The notes under the pieces: model-generated
Databases searched by the model: none
What the model was told of the DNA's origin: nothing
What the model saw: the letters and a program-made list of their open reading frames with translations, nothing else
Part shown: in pieces, positions 6,253-13,269 of the stretch
Numbering within the stretch: the first letter of the stretch is position 1
Layout of the letters: every line of letters begins with the position of its first letter
From: Thermomicrobiales bacterium
Lineage (GTDB): Bacteria; Chloroflexota; Chloroflexia; Thermomicrobiales; UBA6265
DNA length: 16,202 nt
Assembly: GCA_030447145.1 (NCBI GenBank)
Contig: JAUJLY010000020.1
Coordinates: 1 to 16,202 of the forward strand
Reading direction: 5' to 3'
Position numbers and translations under genes: made by a program

Positions 6253-7359
6253 CTATGGCTTGGCAGCCTCACAGAGAACGTCCTGCACGACTGTATTCAT
6301 CTTCTCCAAGAATACATTAGTCCCAAACTGACGTGTGTGCTGCTGGATGACCTCGGTATCCCAGGTCTGCTCGTGATGGAGCAGTCGAACGAGCTCATCA
6401 TCGTCTCGAGGGTCGAAGAACAGTCCAGTCACGTTCTCGATCACCGTTTCCAGCGCTCCGCCACCACGTGCGGCGATGACAGGCCGGCCGGCGGCCTGCG
6501 CCTCTATCGAGGTCATGCCGAGGTCTTCGATACCGGGAAGAATGAGGGCACGGCAGCGTTGCATATGATCCACAACATAGGCATCAGATCTCTCGCCCAG
6601 GAACTCGATCGTTGGACCAGCAATGCGCCGGAGCGCGTGTTTTGACCTTCCGCTCCCGATCACCTTCAGCCGCTTGTTGGCGGTTGTGCAAGCACGAACC
6701 GCCCGATCGATCCATTTGTGCGGGACGAGCCGGGAAACGACGAGATACCAATCCTCAGCATCCACTGGTTCTGCTGGCCGGAATCGATCGATATTGACTG
6801 GTGGGTGAATCACTGTAGAGTTCACGCCCCAGTCGTTCCAAATACGCTCGCGGACGGCGCCCGAGTTGGCGACGACGTGCGCGAGACGCTCCGCTGCACG
6901 CCGGTCCAGCCAGCGCAGGACCGTAAAGAGTCCGCTGCTCGCTGGACGAAGCGGAGCAGGAATCCTCGCAGCGCCAAGATAGTTGGGATCGCCGTAGAGG
7001 AAGCGGGCAGGCGAGTGACAATAGCAGATGACCGGAATGTCGTGCCTGGGCCGCGTGTGGTGGGCCCAGGCGCTGGTGTCCGCAATGACAATGTCGACGT
7101 CCTTGATCGCGTGGAACCCGACGTGACCGAAAATGGCAGGATAAAGCGGTGCCCAGAGCCGATGCGTTCGGGCGGATCCAGGGATGCTGCCGAGCATGCT
7201 AACCCGGATATCCCAACTCTTGAAGGAGTCAGGCAGCTGGTCCGGATCGTAAAGCGAGGTATAGACGGGTGCGTCGGGATAGCGTTCGTGGAGAACTTCA
7301 AGGACACGTTCGGCGCCGCCGTATTGGGTCAGGTAGTCGTGAACGAGCGCAACGCGCAT
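6253..7359 (-). CDS. GT4-family glycosyltransferase
   Basis: A 368-aa retaining glycosyltransferase with GT-B fold. The N-terminal acceptor domain starts MRVALVHDYLTQYGGAERV, the usual first strand and glycine-rich loop of GT4 enzymes, and contains the segment ICYCHSPARFLY. The C-terminal donor domain contains VVSRLVPHKWIDRAV, EFLGERSD, and the E-x7-E nucleotide-sugar motif in PGIEDLGMTSIEAQAAG. It resembles WbaZ-type mannosyltransferases, but donor and acceptor are uncertain. I placed the start at ATG 7359 because a GGAGG lies upstream on the minus strand (7377-7373), 13 bases away, and the fold begins there. The frame extends to 7404 but that start lacks a ribosome-binding site. The gene is convergent with the GT2 gene (191-base gap without a clear terminator) and divergent from the YcaQ-like gene. 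Confidence 0.88.
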   Translation of the reverse strand: MRVALVHDYLTQYGGAERVLEVLHERYPDAPVYTSLYDPDQLPDSFKSWDIRVSMLGSIPGSARTHRLWAPLYPAIFGHVGFHAIKDVDIVIADTSAWAHHTRPRHDIPVICYCHSPARFLYGDPNYLGAARIPAPLRPASSGLFTVLRWLDRRAAERLAHVVANSGAVRERIWNDWGVNSTVIHPPVNIDRFRPAEPVDAEDWYLVVSRLVPHKWIDRAVRACTTANKRLKVIGSGRSKHALRRIAGPTIEFLGERSDAYVVDHMQRCRALILPGIEDLGMTSIEAQAAGRPVIAARGGGALETVIENVTGLFFDPRDDDELVRLLHHEQTWDTEVIQQHTRQFGTNVFLEKMNTVVQDVLCEAAKP

Positions 7360-7408
7360 GGATAGGTTGAATCCTCCAGAACGACAATATTCCGCAGCAA
7401 GCATAACG

Positions 7409-7425
7409 CGGACAGGAGGTGTCCG
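7409..7425. promoter_or_regulatory. Dyad in the divergent GT4 / YcaQ-like intergenic region
   Basis: CGGACA (7409-7414) and TGTCCG (7420-7425) form a perfect 6-bp dyad around GGAGG. It lies 50 bases before the GT4 start and 96 before the 7521 start, so it could be a shared operator. No confident -10/-35 pair was found on either strand of this 161-base region. Confidence 0.25.
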
Positions 7426-7520
7426 TAGTGTGCGATAGCATGTGGAGCGTGTATCCGCAGAGAATCGTCGACGCTCGACATGCGGATGTGCTCGCTCGAC
7501 AATGCAGAGGGGAGTCGTGA

Positions 7521-8801
7521 GTGGCGGTTGAGAAAGTCACCCGGGATGAGGCGCAAGCACTGGCGGCCATTGCCCAGCGGCTGGACCGTCGGGTTCTTCG
7601 CCGTCGACCCACCAGAAGCGACGTCCTGGATATCTTCGAGCACCTTGGCACCATCCAGCTCGATACCATCTCTGTCATCTCCCGCTCTCACGAAACCGTC
7701 CTCTGGAGCCGGTTGGGTCCTTATGACTGTAACCTCGTGACCGATCTCTACGCCGAGGACAGTGCGCTGACGGAGTACCTGGGGCACGCCGCATCTATCC
7801 TGCCGACCGATCTGTTACCGCTCTTTCGCCCCTATATGGAGAACGCGCGTGCGACTCATGGAGGATGGAGCTGGCAACCCGAGAGCCAGGCGATCATGCG
7901 CAGGGTCATAGATCGGATGACGGCGGAAGGGCCGATCACCTCACGAGACTTTGAGCCGCCCCCGGAGGCAAGCCGGGCCGGGCAATGGGAATGGTGGGGA
8001 AACAAACCGGAGCGCCGAGCCCTGGCTACGTTGTGGATCCGCGGCGAGGTTATGGTGCACAAGCGAGACCGTAGCTTCGCGCGCTATTTTGATCTTCCAG
8101 AGCGGGTAGTTCCAGGTTTCTGGGAAGGAGAAGCTGTCTCCATCGAGACACAGCAGCGGGCGCTGTTAGGCCACGCATTGCGGGCACTGGGGATAACCAC
8201 CGCACGCTGGGCTTCAGATTACTTCCGGACCGGTGGTCCGCCCCATGTTCCCATCGCCAGGGTGCGCGAGCTGTTGAAGGAGTTTGTCGCAGAGGGGGTC
8301 GTCGTTCCCGTCGAGGTTCCCGGGATCGCTGAGCCGGTGTGGATGGATGCGGCATTGCAGGAGCGGCTGGAACTGCTCCGTGAGCGCAAGGCACGCCCGA
8401 CGCTCACGACACTGCTTTCCCCCTTCGATAACCTGATATGGAACCGGTCCCGGGGGGAGCAGCTATGGGACTTTTTCTATAGGTTGGAGTGCTACGTGCC
8501 CGAGCCCAAACGGCAGTACGGTTACTATTCCCTTCCGATTCTGCATCGGGGGAAGATCGTTGGACGCCTTGACCCCAGCTTTCACCGCAAGACAGGGGTC
8601 CTCACGATTAAGGAGCTGCATCTTGAGCAATGGGTACGGCCAGGCGAGACGCTCGCACGCTCGATCGCCGGGGCCATCGAGGACCTGCTCGCATTCCTTG
8701 GAGGCACACCAGGTTCATGGATCTTGGCGGAAACCAATGGACAGGGCATAACCGATTTGTTGCGCCCGTATGCGGGGGACGTCACAGTCACGCGGGAGTA
8801 G
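7521..8801 (+). CDS. Winged-helix DNA glycosylase-family protein (HTH_42, YcaQ/AlkX-like)
   Basis: A 426-aa protein of the HTH_42 winged-helix family that includes Streptomyces AlkZ and E. coli YcaQ (AlkX), which unhook DNA interstrand crosslinks and remove bulky alkylated bases. The N-terminal region has the family text LDIFEHLGTIQLDTISVISRSHETVLWSRLG with the catalytic-type motif Gln46-Leu47-Asp48. The QxD form is typical of the YcaQ/AlkX branch; AlkZ has QxQ. Further family segments are the middle KRDRSFARYFDLPERVVPG and the C-terminal LLSPFDNLIWNRSR, followed by FFYRLECYVPEPKRQYGYYSLPILH. Start GTG 7521 has GAGGGGAG at 7506-7513. It is a single-gene unit. The family is firm; activity on crosslinks is inferred from motif and homologues. 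Confidence 0.87.
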   Translation: MAVEKVTRDEAQALAAIAQRLDRRVLRRRPTRSDVLDIFEHLGTIQLDTISVISRSHETVLWSRLGPYDCNLVTDLYAEDSALTEYLGHAASILPTDLLPLFRPYMENARATHGGWSWQPESQAIMRRVIDRMTAEGPITSRDFEPPPEASRAGQWEWWGNKPERRALATLWIRGEVMVHKRDRSFARYFDLPERVVPGFWEGEAVSIETQQRALLGHALRALGITTARWASDYFRTGGPPHVPIARVRELLKEFVAEGVVVPVEVPGIAEPVWMDAALQERLELLRERKARPTLTTLLSPFDNLIWNRSRGEQLWDFFYRLECYVPEPKRQYGYYSLPILHRGKIVGRLDPSFHRKTGVLTIKELHLEQWVRPGETLARSIAGAIEDLLAFLGGTPGSWILAETNGQGITDLLRPYAGDVTVTRE

Positions 8802-8950
8802 TAGGTGAGGGAGTTGGGGAGAGCCAGGGACCCCGCTGTGGCCGTGAGACACATCTGAGGGGCGGGGCACCCCGTTTACCCTGTCATTCCTGACGACATT
8901 CGTCGCTCGCTGATCGCCCCATCGCTCGTTGTGTCGAATGGCACGCCGCT

Positions 8951-10207
8951 CTAATCCGTGTCGTATTCCGTTTCATCCACTCGAAGCGCGTCCTCATCCG
9001 GCGTCAGCGTGAACCCGGCAAAGGTGTAGGTACCACCCGAGGGATTGCGTCCGCGTCTGGTTGTGCGGATCAGGATCGGTGGCTCGCGGTTCGCAAGATC
9101 GTTCAAGAGGCTCCGGATCTGCGTCTCGTTCAGGCGGGGAAGCGCGCTGGTCGAGAGAAGGTGCCGCAAGATCGTGCGGAAGGTGAAGTATTTCAGGCGG
9201 GGATCGTTGTCGAGTTCCCTGAGTGCATCGAAGAGGGCCCTGCGCTCCTCGGACTGTAGCGATTCCAGCCGGACGGCAGCGCCAGTGTCGATCTCCTCTT
9301 CATCCTCGTCGCCATCTTCGATGATTTGATCTTCGATACTTGTTGAGGGGAGGGAGGCGTAACTGTTGCCGCCCGAGGTCGTCAGCGTAACGTATCCGCC
9401 CTCTTGCGCGGCATCCATGAAACTGCTGAATGGGACGCCGTACCACGCTCGCGCTTTCATATTGTGCTCGCGGCCCAGCCAATGCCCAATCTCCTGATAC
9501 AGCAGCGGCTCACTATTGCCGTGGCGCTGAAGAACATCCTGCAATAATCTGAACGCCTCTTCGGCGGGAGGAGCGTTCTTGAGTGGCGTCAGTCTCGGGG
9601 CAGGTTCCTGCTCCTCTTCTTGTTCCTGCCTTGGCGTTGCATTCAGGGTTGGCGCCGTGCTGGATGACTGGCGTCGTCCCTGCTGCGTCTGGCGCACGCG
9701 ACGCTGTACCGAAGGGTCCAGGTCACGTTCGTAAATGAGCACCGAGTCCGCCGCAGAGGAGAGCATCCGGCTCATCGCGGCATCGACACCGATCACAACC
9801 ACTTTCCGCCCCTGTTGCCGCAGGTAGTTGAGTGGATGGATCAGATCCCCATCGCCGGTAACAATGAGGATTGTCTGGATGTTATCGACTCGGCTGGTGA
9901 GGTCCACGGCGTCAACTGCCATGCGGACATCCGCGCTGTTCTTGCCAGCTGTAGTGTAGCTAAGGTCGATGCCCTGCCGGTAAAGGTTCTCGGCATCGAT
10001 GCTGAGGTCAGGCGATGTCCAGGGAGCGTAGGCGCGCGCCAGGACAAGGCGGCCATATTCCTGCGCCTCCTGAATGATGAGGCTCATCTTAGGAGTTGTC
10101 AGGTTGAAATGGCGCTTTAGGCTGAGCTGCAGATTCTCATAATCGATGAGCAAGGCGACATCCGCCTGCTGGTCCGAATCGTCTTCCCGAGATTTTCCGT
10201 TCGCCAT
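8951..10207 (-). CDS. NYN-domain ribonuclease-like protein with OST-HTH/LOTUS-like domain
   Basis: A 418-aa protein. Residues about 14-165 form a NYN (PIN-like, LabA/DUF88) domain with the acidic residues expected of a metal-dependent nuclease: Asp22 in LIDYEN, Asp93 in NSADVRMAVD, and Asp119/Asp121 in VTGDGDLIHPL. A polar Gln/Glu-rich linker follows (165-212). Residues 213-290 resemble an OST-HTH/LOTUS RNA-binding winged helix, with EEAFRLLQDVL and KARAWYGVPFSSFMDAA. After a very acidic stretch (292-308, DGDEDEEEIDTG), residues 315-402 look like another winged helix. I chose ATG 10207 because GGAG stands 7 bases upstream on the minus strand and the NYN fold begins soon after; the frame extends to 10342 without another good ribosome site. 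It is divergent from RNase Y, suggesting a role in RNA handling. Substrate unknown. Confidence 0.87.
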   Translation of the reverse strand: MANGKSREDDSDQQADVALLIDYENLQLSLKRHFNLTTPKMSLIIQEAQEYGRLVLARAYAPWTSPDLSIDAENLYRQGIDLSYTTAGKNSADVRMAVDAVDLTSRVDNIQTILIVTGDGDLIHPLNYLRQQGRKVVVIGVDAAMSRMLSSAADSVLIYERDLDPSVQRRVRQTQQGRRQSSSTAPTLNATPRQEQEEEQEPAPRLTPLKNAPPAEEAFRLLQDVLQRHGNSEPLLYQEIGHWLGREHNMKARAWYGVPFSSFMDAAQEGGYVTLTTSGGNSYASLPSTSIEDQIIEDGDEDEEEIDTGAAVRLESLQSEERRALFDALRELDNDPRLKYFTFRTILRHLLSTSALPRLNETQIRSLLNDLANREPPILIRTTRRGRNPSGGTYTFAGFTLTPDEDALRVDETEYDTD

Positions 10208-10250
10208 CGGCACACTCCATCGCTGATTCGCGCTGCGTCCTGATGCGCTC

Positions 10251-10281
10251 ATTGTAGAAGGTTTGCCGGCATGGGGGTCAG
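10251..10281 (-). promoter_or_regulatory. Possible promoter for the NYN gene
   Basis: On the minus strand CTGACC (10281-10276) and TACAAT (10256-10251) are separated by 19 bases. The -10 box is good and the -35 is partial. A start near 10244 would give a leader of about 37 bases to ATG 10207 and would exclude the upstream in-frame ATGs at 10252 and 10342. Confidence 0.35.
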
Positions 10282-10429
10282 GGAAGGGAGAAGATGCCTG
10301 CTTCGGTGTGTGGGTGTAGTGAGCACGTTGGGTTGCAGGCACTGGTGATGTGCTTTATTGGGCCCCGCCCGAGGACTTAACTCGCTCGTACGTATGCCGG
10401 TCCAGCCTATTGTATACATTCGGCGCGTC

Positions 10430-10459
10430 TTGACGTCCCTTCTCGACTAAACGTATCAT
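10430..10459 (+). promoter_or_regulatory. Predicted sigma-70-type promoter for rny
   Basis: TTGACG (10430-10435) and TATCAT (10454-10459) with an 18-base spacer are close to the consensus. Transcription would start near 10466, giving a leader of about 140 bases before the RNase Y start. Confidence 0.55.
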
Positions 10460-10461
10460 CC

Positions 10462-10534
10462 AAAGGTACGGGCCCTGAAGTGGGCAGTGATGATGGCAGG
10501 TCGGTGGCAGCGCTGCTGGCCTACCTTTAGCAGC
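10462..10534 (+). promoter_or_regulatory. Structured 5' leader of rny (candidate)
   Basis: AAAGGTA (10462-10468) pairs with TACCTTT (10522-10528), and GGCC (10471-10474) with GGCC (10518-10521), giving an 11-bp closing stem with a 2-base bulge. Two alternatives compete for the same bases: the palindrome GCAGCGCTGC (10507-10516) and GCTGCT (10512-10517) with AGCAGC (10529-10534). RNase Y homologues are often autoregulated through their leader, so a self-cleavage site is conceivable. The predicted +1 falls inside the first arm, which weakens the case. The rest of the 400-base gap between NYN and rny holds the two promoters and no gene. Confidence 0.3.
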
Positions 10535-10607
10535 CCCGCCCTGACACACCTTAACAATTCAGCGCCCCATATCACAATGGTGGGGACACGAGCGAGGAGC
10601 TATCACG

Positions 10608-12239
10608 ATGAGTGACCTGTTGGTTGCAATCATCGGGGCATTGCTCGTTGCTGGAATCACCTTTTTCGTGACCTATTTCTGGCTGGACCAGCGTGCGCAG
10701 TCGCGCGTCAAAGGAGCCCAGATTGAAGCAGATCGCATTTTGGAAGAGGCTGAATCCAGGCGACGGGATATGGCCCTGTCGGCAAAGGACGAGGCAATCC
10801 GCCTCCGAGGAGAGCTCGATAAGGAGCTGACTCAGCGCCGGAAGGAAATCGAGCGAATCGAGCGGCGGATAGAGCAAAAAGAAGAGTCGATAGACAAGAA
10901 AAGCCAGGGGCTCGAGCAGCGGGAGCAGGCAGCTCGAAAGCAGGAGCAGCAGCTCCAGCGGGCGCGTGAGACGTGGGATGAGGAACGCGCCAACAAGCAG
11001 CAGCAGCTCGACCAGCATCGATCCAGGGTAATGAAGGAGCTTGACGCGCTCCGGGCACAGCAGTCTGAGGAAATTGAGGCAGCGCGGGTCAAGTGCCATC
11101 AGGAGCTTGAGCGGGTGGCCGGACTCACTGCTACCGAAGCACGCGATCAACTGATCGCGGATATTGAGGGCGAGGCACGGCACATGGCAGCGCGCCGCGT
11201 GCACGAGATTGAGCGGGAAGCCAAGGAAGATGCCGACAGGCGTTCGCGCAAGATCCTGGCGACCACAATCCAGCGCATCGCGTCCGATTACGTGTCGGAG
11301 TCCACGGTGAGCGTGGTTCCGCTTCCGAACGACGAAATGAAGGGCCGGATCATCGGCCGTGAGGGCCGTAACATCCGGGCGTTGGAGCAGGCAACTGGCG
11401 TGGACTTGATCGTCGACGACACGCCGGAGGCCGTGACGGTTTCCGGGTTCGACCCAGTCCGGAGTGAAGTCGCACGCCGCGCACTGGCCAAGCTACTGCA
11501 GGACGGCCGGATCCATCCCGCGCGGATCGAGGAAGTTGTCTACCAAACCCAGCTCGAGCTTGAGGAGATCATGCGGGAGGAGGGCGAGACGATTGCCTAC
11601 GAGGCGAACGTGCCCGGTCTGCACCCTGACCTGATCAAGCTTCTGGGACGATTGAAGTTCCGGACGAGTTACGGCCAGAACGTGCTGGGACACTCACTTG
11701 AAGTGTCACTGCTATGCGCAGCCTTGGCGGCTGAGCTCGGCGCGGATGTCAATGTGGCGAAGACCGCCGGTCTGTTGCATGACATCGGCAAGGCAGTGGA
11801 CCACGAGGTGGAGGGCCCACACGCCCTGATTGGCGCGGATATCGCCAAGCGTTTGGGCCGGTCTTCCAAGATCGTGCACGCGATCGCGGCACATCACAAC
11901 GAGGAAGAGCCGCAGACCATCGAAGCGTTTATCGTGCAGACGGCTGACGCTATCTCAGGTGCACGCCCTGGTGCGCGACGTGAGATGGTTGAGACATACA
12001 TCAAGCGGCTTGAGGCGCTGGAAGGCGTCGCCAACTCGTTTGAGGGTGTGGAGAAGTCGTTTGCGATCCAGGCAGGCCGTGAGGTCCGGATCCTGGTCAG
12101 GCCAAACTCGGTTGACGATCTGGGCGCGACGCGTCTTGCACAGGATGTTGTGCGGAAGATCGAGGAGACGCTCGAGTATCCGGGACAGATCAAGGTCACG
12201 GTCATTCGAGAAACCCGCGCGGTCGAGTACGCGCGGTAA
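10608..12239 (+). CDS. rny: Ribonuclease Y
   Basis: RNase Y is a membrane-anchored endoribonuclease that starts decay and processing of many mRNAs. The 543-aa product has the complete family layout: an N-terminal membrane helix (about 4-26, LLVAIIGALLVAGITFFVTYF); a long charged coiled coil (about 30-190) rich in Glu, Arg and Gln; a KH RNA-binding domain with GRIIGREGRN at 246-255; and a metal-dependent HD domain with HSLEVSLL and the catalytic pair His391-Asp392 in LLHDIGKA, followed by AHHNEE. The tail IKVTVIRETRAVEYAR is typical. Start ATG 10608 has GAGGAG about 10 bases upstream. It is probably a single-gene transcript between its own promoter and the terminator at 12314-12360. Its neighbours (SpoVS domain, PHP enzyme, NYN protein) fit an RNA turnover locus. 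Confidence 0.97.
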   Translation: MSDLLVAIIGALLVAGITFFVTYFWLDQRAQSRVKGAQIEADRILEEAESRRRDMALSAKDEAIRLRGELDKELTQRRKEIERIERRIEQKEESIDKKSQGLEQREQAARKQEQQLQRARETWDEERANKQQQLDQHRSRVMKELDALRAQQSEEIEAARVKCHQELERVAGLTATEARDQLIADIEGEARHMAARRVHEIEREAKEDADRRSRKILATTIQRIASDYVSESTVSVVPLPNDEMKGRIIGREGRNIRALEQATGVDLIVDDTPEAVTVSGFDPVRSEVARRALAKLLQDGRIHPARIEEVVYQTQLELEEIMREEGETIAYEANVPGLHPDLIKLLGRLKFRTSYGQNVLGHSLEVSLLCAALAAELGADVNVAKTAGLLHDIGKAVDHEVEGPHALIGADIAKRLGRSSKIVHAIAAHHNEEEPQTIEAFIVQTADAISGARPGARREMVETYIKRLEALEGVANSFEGVEKSFAIQAGREVRILVRPNSVDDLGATRLAQDVVRKIEETLEYPGQIKVTVIRETRAVEYAR

Positions 12240-12313
12240 GGAGAGAAACATCGCTGATGCGGTATGGGGTACCTGCCGGCGATGACGCATAGCTCACGCG
12301 TATTGATGACGAC

Positions 12314-12360
12314 ACGCGGGTGGTCGTGACCTGGGAAACAGGCGCGGCCACCCGCGTTTT
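12314..12360 (+). terminator. Intrinsic terminator after rny
   Basis: ACGCGGGTGGTC (12314-12325) pairs with GGCCACCCGCGT (12346-12357), 12 bp with one G-U, and TTTT completes the structure at 12357-12360, followed by GTGTCTTCTG. The 20-base loop is large and contains the repeat AAACAGGCGC described separately. It lies 75 bases after the rny stop. Confidence 0.75.
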
Positions 12361-12439
12361 GTGTCTTCTGCTTGGCCGACACAATGTGGGACTGGCGCCT
12401 GTTTCCATATTGTTACGCTTATTTGGTGCGAAAACAGGC
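12334..12439. repeat. Interleaved AAACAGGC repeats, two direct and one inverted
   Basis: Copy A is GGAAACAGGCGC (12334-12345), inside the loop of the rny terminator. Copy B is its exact reverse complement, GCGCCTGTTTCC (12395-12406). Copy C is AAACAGGC (12432-12439), same orientation as A. B can pair with A over 12 bp or with C over 8 bp (12397-12404 with 12432-12439). They flank the putative promoter region of the SpoVS-domain gene. They may be binding sites for a regulator or alternative RNA pairings. Confidence 0.5.
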
Positions 12440-12449
12440 AGTCGCAGCG

Positions 12450-12650
12450 TAGACTAGGGGCGTGACCGCATCTCGGCGGTGACACGTCAGGACCTCTCCG
12501 GGCTTGACGGGGGAGAAGAGGCTTTCGCTGGGCAAGTCACGCAATCGGGACGCTGGAGAGTAGGAGCTCCTGCCTGGTTTCGGTTTGCCCCAAGGCATCA
12601 CAGCACCCGGACTCCGGGTTAATGGGAATCGGAAAGAGAGCATCTCACGC
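12450..12650 (+). promoter_or_regulatory. Possible -10 box and structured leader of the SpoVS-domain gene
   Basis: TAGACT (12450-12455) is a candidate -10 box with only a weak -35 (TGCGAA, 12427-12432). The following 190 bases hold no gene but several stems: CGTG-ACCGC (12461-12469) with GCGGT-GA-CACG (12476-12486, 9 bp, 2-base bulge); CCTCT (12493-12497) with AGAGG (12517-12521); the palindrome AGGAGCTCCT (12562-12571); and ACCCGG (12605-12610) with CCGGGT (12614-12619). The last lies just before the purine-rich ribosome-binding region GGAAAGAGAG. I recognise no known riboswitch core. The stems are direct observations; function is unknown. Confidence 0.35.
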
Positions 12651-13256
12651 ATGAATCGGTTCTTCAGCAAGCTCAATCTGCAGGACATCAAGATCAATCC
12701 GGAGGGCAACAGCTTCCCACCGGATGCTGATGAGAAGGATGGGAGTGACCAGCAGGTCACCGAGTCCGTGGTGACAGTAGAAATCGAGCAGGAAGTCGTT
12801 TCTTTCGATGCACCTGTGGAGACGGAAGTCGCTGCAGAGGACGCGGAGAGTTCGTGGGATGCAACGAGCGCATCGTTTGAGCCGGTGCCATCACTTGAGC
12901 CTGCGCCAGAGGTAGCACCTTCGAACGGCCATAGCCTTCACGAGGTGAGCACGACGGTTGAGTACATCGCCGAGGGCGAAGTTATTCGCGTTGCCGGTGA
13001 GGTTCTCAAGGTCTCTGCCCGTTCCCGCCCGAGCGCGGTTGCCGGGGCGATTGCGGGTGTTGTCCGTGAATCCGGGCGGGCTGAAGTCCAGGCGATTGGT
13101 GCCGGTGCGACAAACCAGGCGGTCAAGGCTGTAGCGATCGCGCGGGATTATCTCGCCGAGACCGGTATCGACGCCGTCTGCGTTCCTGCCTTCATCGATG
13201 TCACCATCGAGAATGAAGACCGCACGGCGATCCGGTTGGTCGTCGAGCCACGATAG
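12651..13256 (+). CDS. SpoVS-domain protein with acidic N-terminal extension
   Basis: The 201-aa product ends in a complete SpoVS domain (about 117-201), with EVLKVSARSRPSAVAGAIAG, the hallmark AEVQAIGAGATNQAVKAVAIAR (144-165), and the C-terminal RTAIRLVVEPR. SpoVS is an Alba-like small protein; in Bacillus it is about 86 aa and affects sporulation and septation, and a nucleic-acid-binding role is suspected for the fold. Here 116 extra residues precede it: a short basic/amphipathic start (MNRFFSKLNLQDIK), then an acidic, Glu/Ser/Pro-rich and probably disordered region. I chose ATG 12651, which has a GGAAAGAGAG region upstream; an in-frame start at 12585 lacks a ribosome site. The link to rny recalls the Bacillus rny-ymdB-spoVS order. 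The domain is certain; its job here is unknown. Confidence 0.88.
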   Translation: MNRFFSKLNLQDIKINPEGNSFPPDADEKDGSDQQVTESVVTVEIEQEVVSFDAPVETEVAAEDAESSWDATSASFEPVPSLEPAPEVAPSNGHSLHEVSTTVEYIAEGEVIRVAGEVLKVSARSRPSAVAGAIAGVVRESGRAEVQAIGAGATNQAVKAVAIARDYLAETGIDAVCVPAFIDVTIENEDRTAIRLVVEPR

Positions 13257-13269
13257 CGACGCCAGTACG

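Noticed and set aside
6718..7365. A 215-codon plus-strand frame opposite the GT4 gene.
   Set aside because: The minus-strand GT4 protein has clear family motifs over this whole stretch; the plus frame has none and no ribosome-binding site.
8863..8877. CGGGGCACCCCGTTT between the convergent YcaQ-like and NYN genes as a terminator.
   Set aside because: Only a 4-bp stem with a 4-base loop can form, followed by three T; too weak to call.
10208..10342. N-terminal extension of the NYN protein to ATG 10342.
   Set aside because: No ribosome-binding site before 10342 or 10252, the extra residues show no family similarity, and ATG 10207 has GGAG at good spacing.
12461..12650. Known riboswitch (c-di-GMP, c-di-AMP, T-box, cobalamin) in the SpoVS leader.
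   Set aside because: The conserved cores of these classes could not be found by eye, so only an unspecified structured leader is reported.
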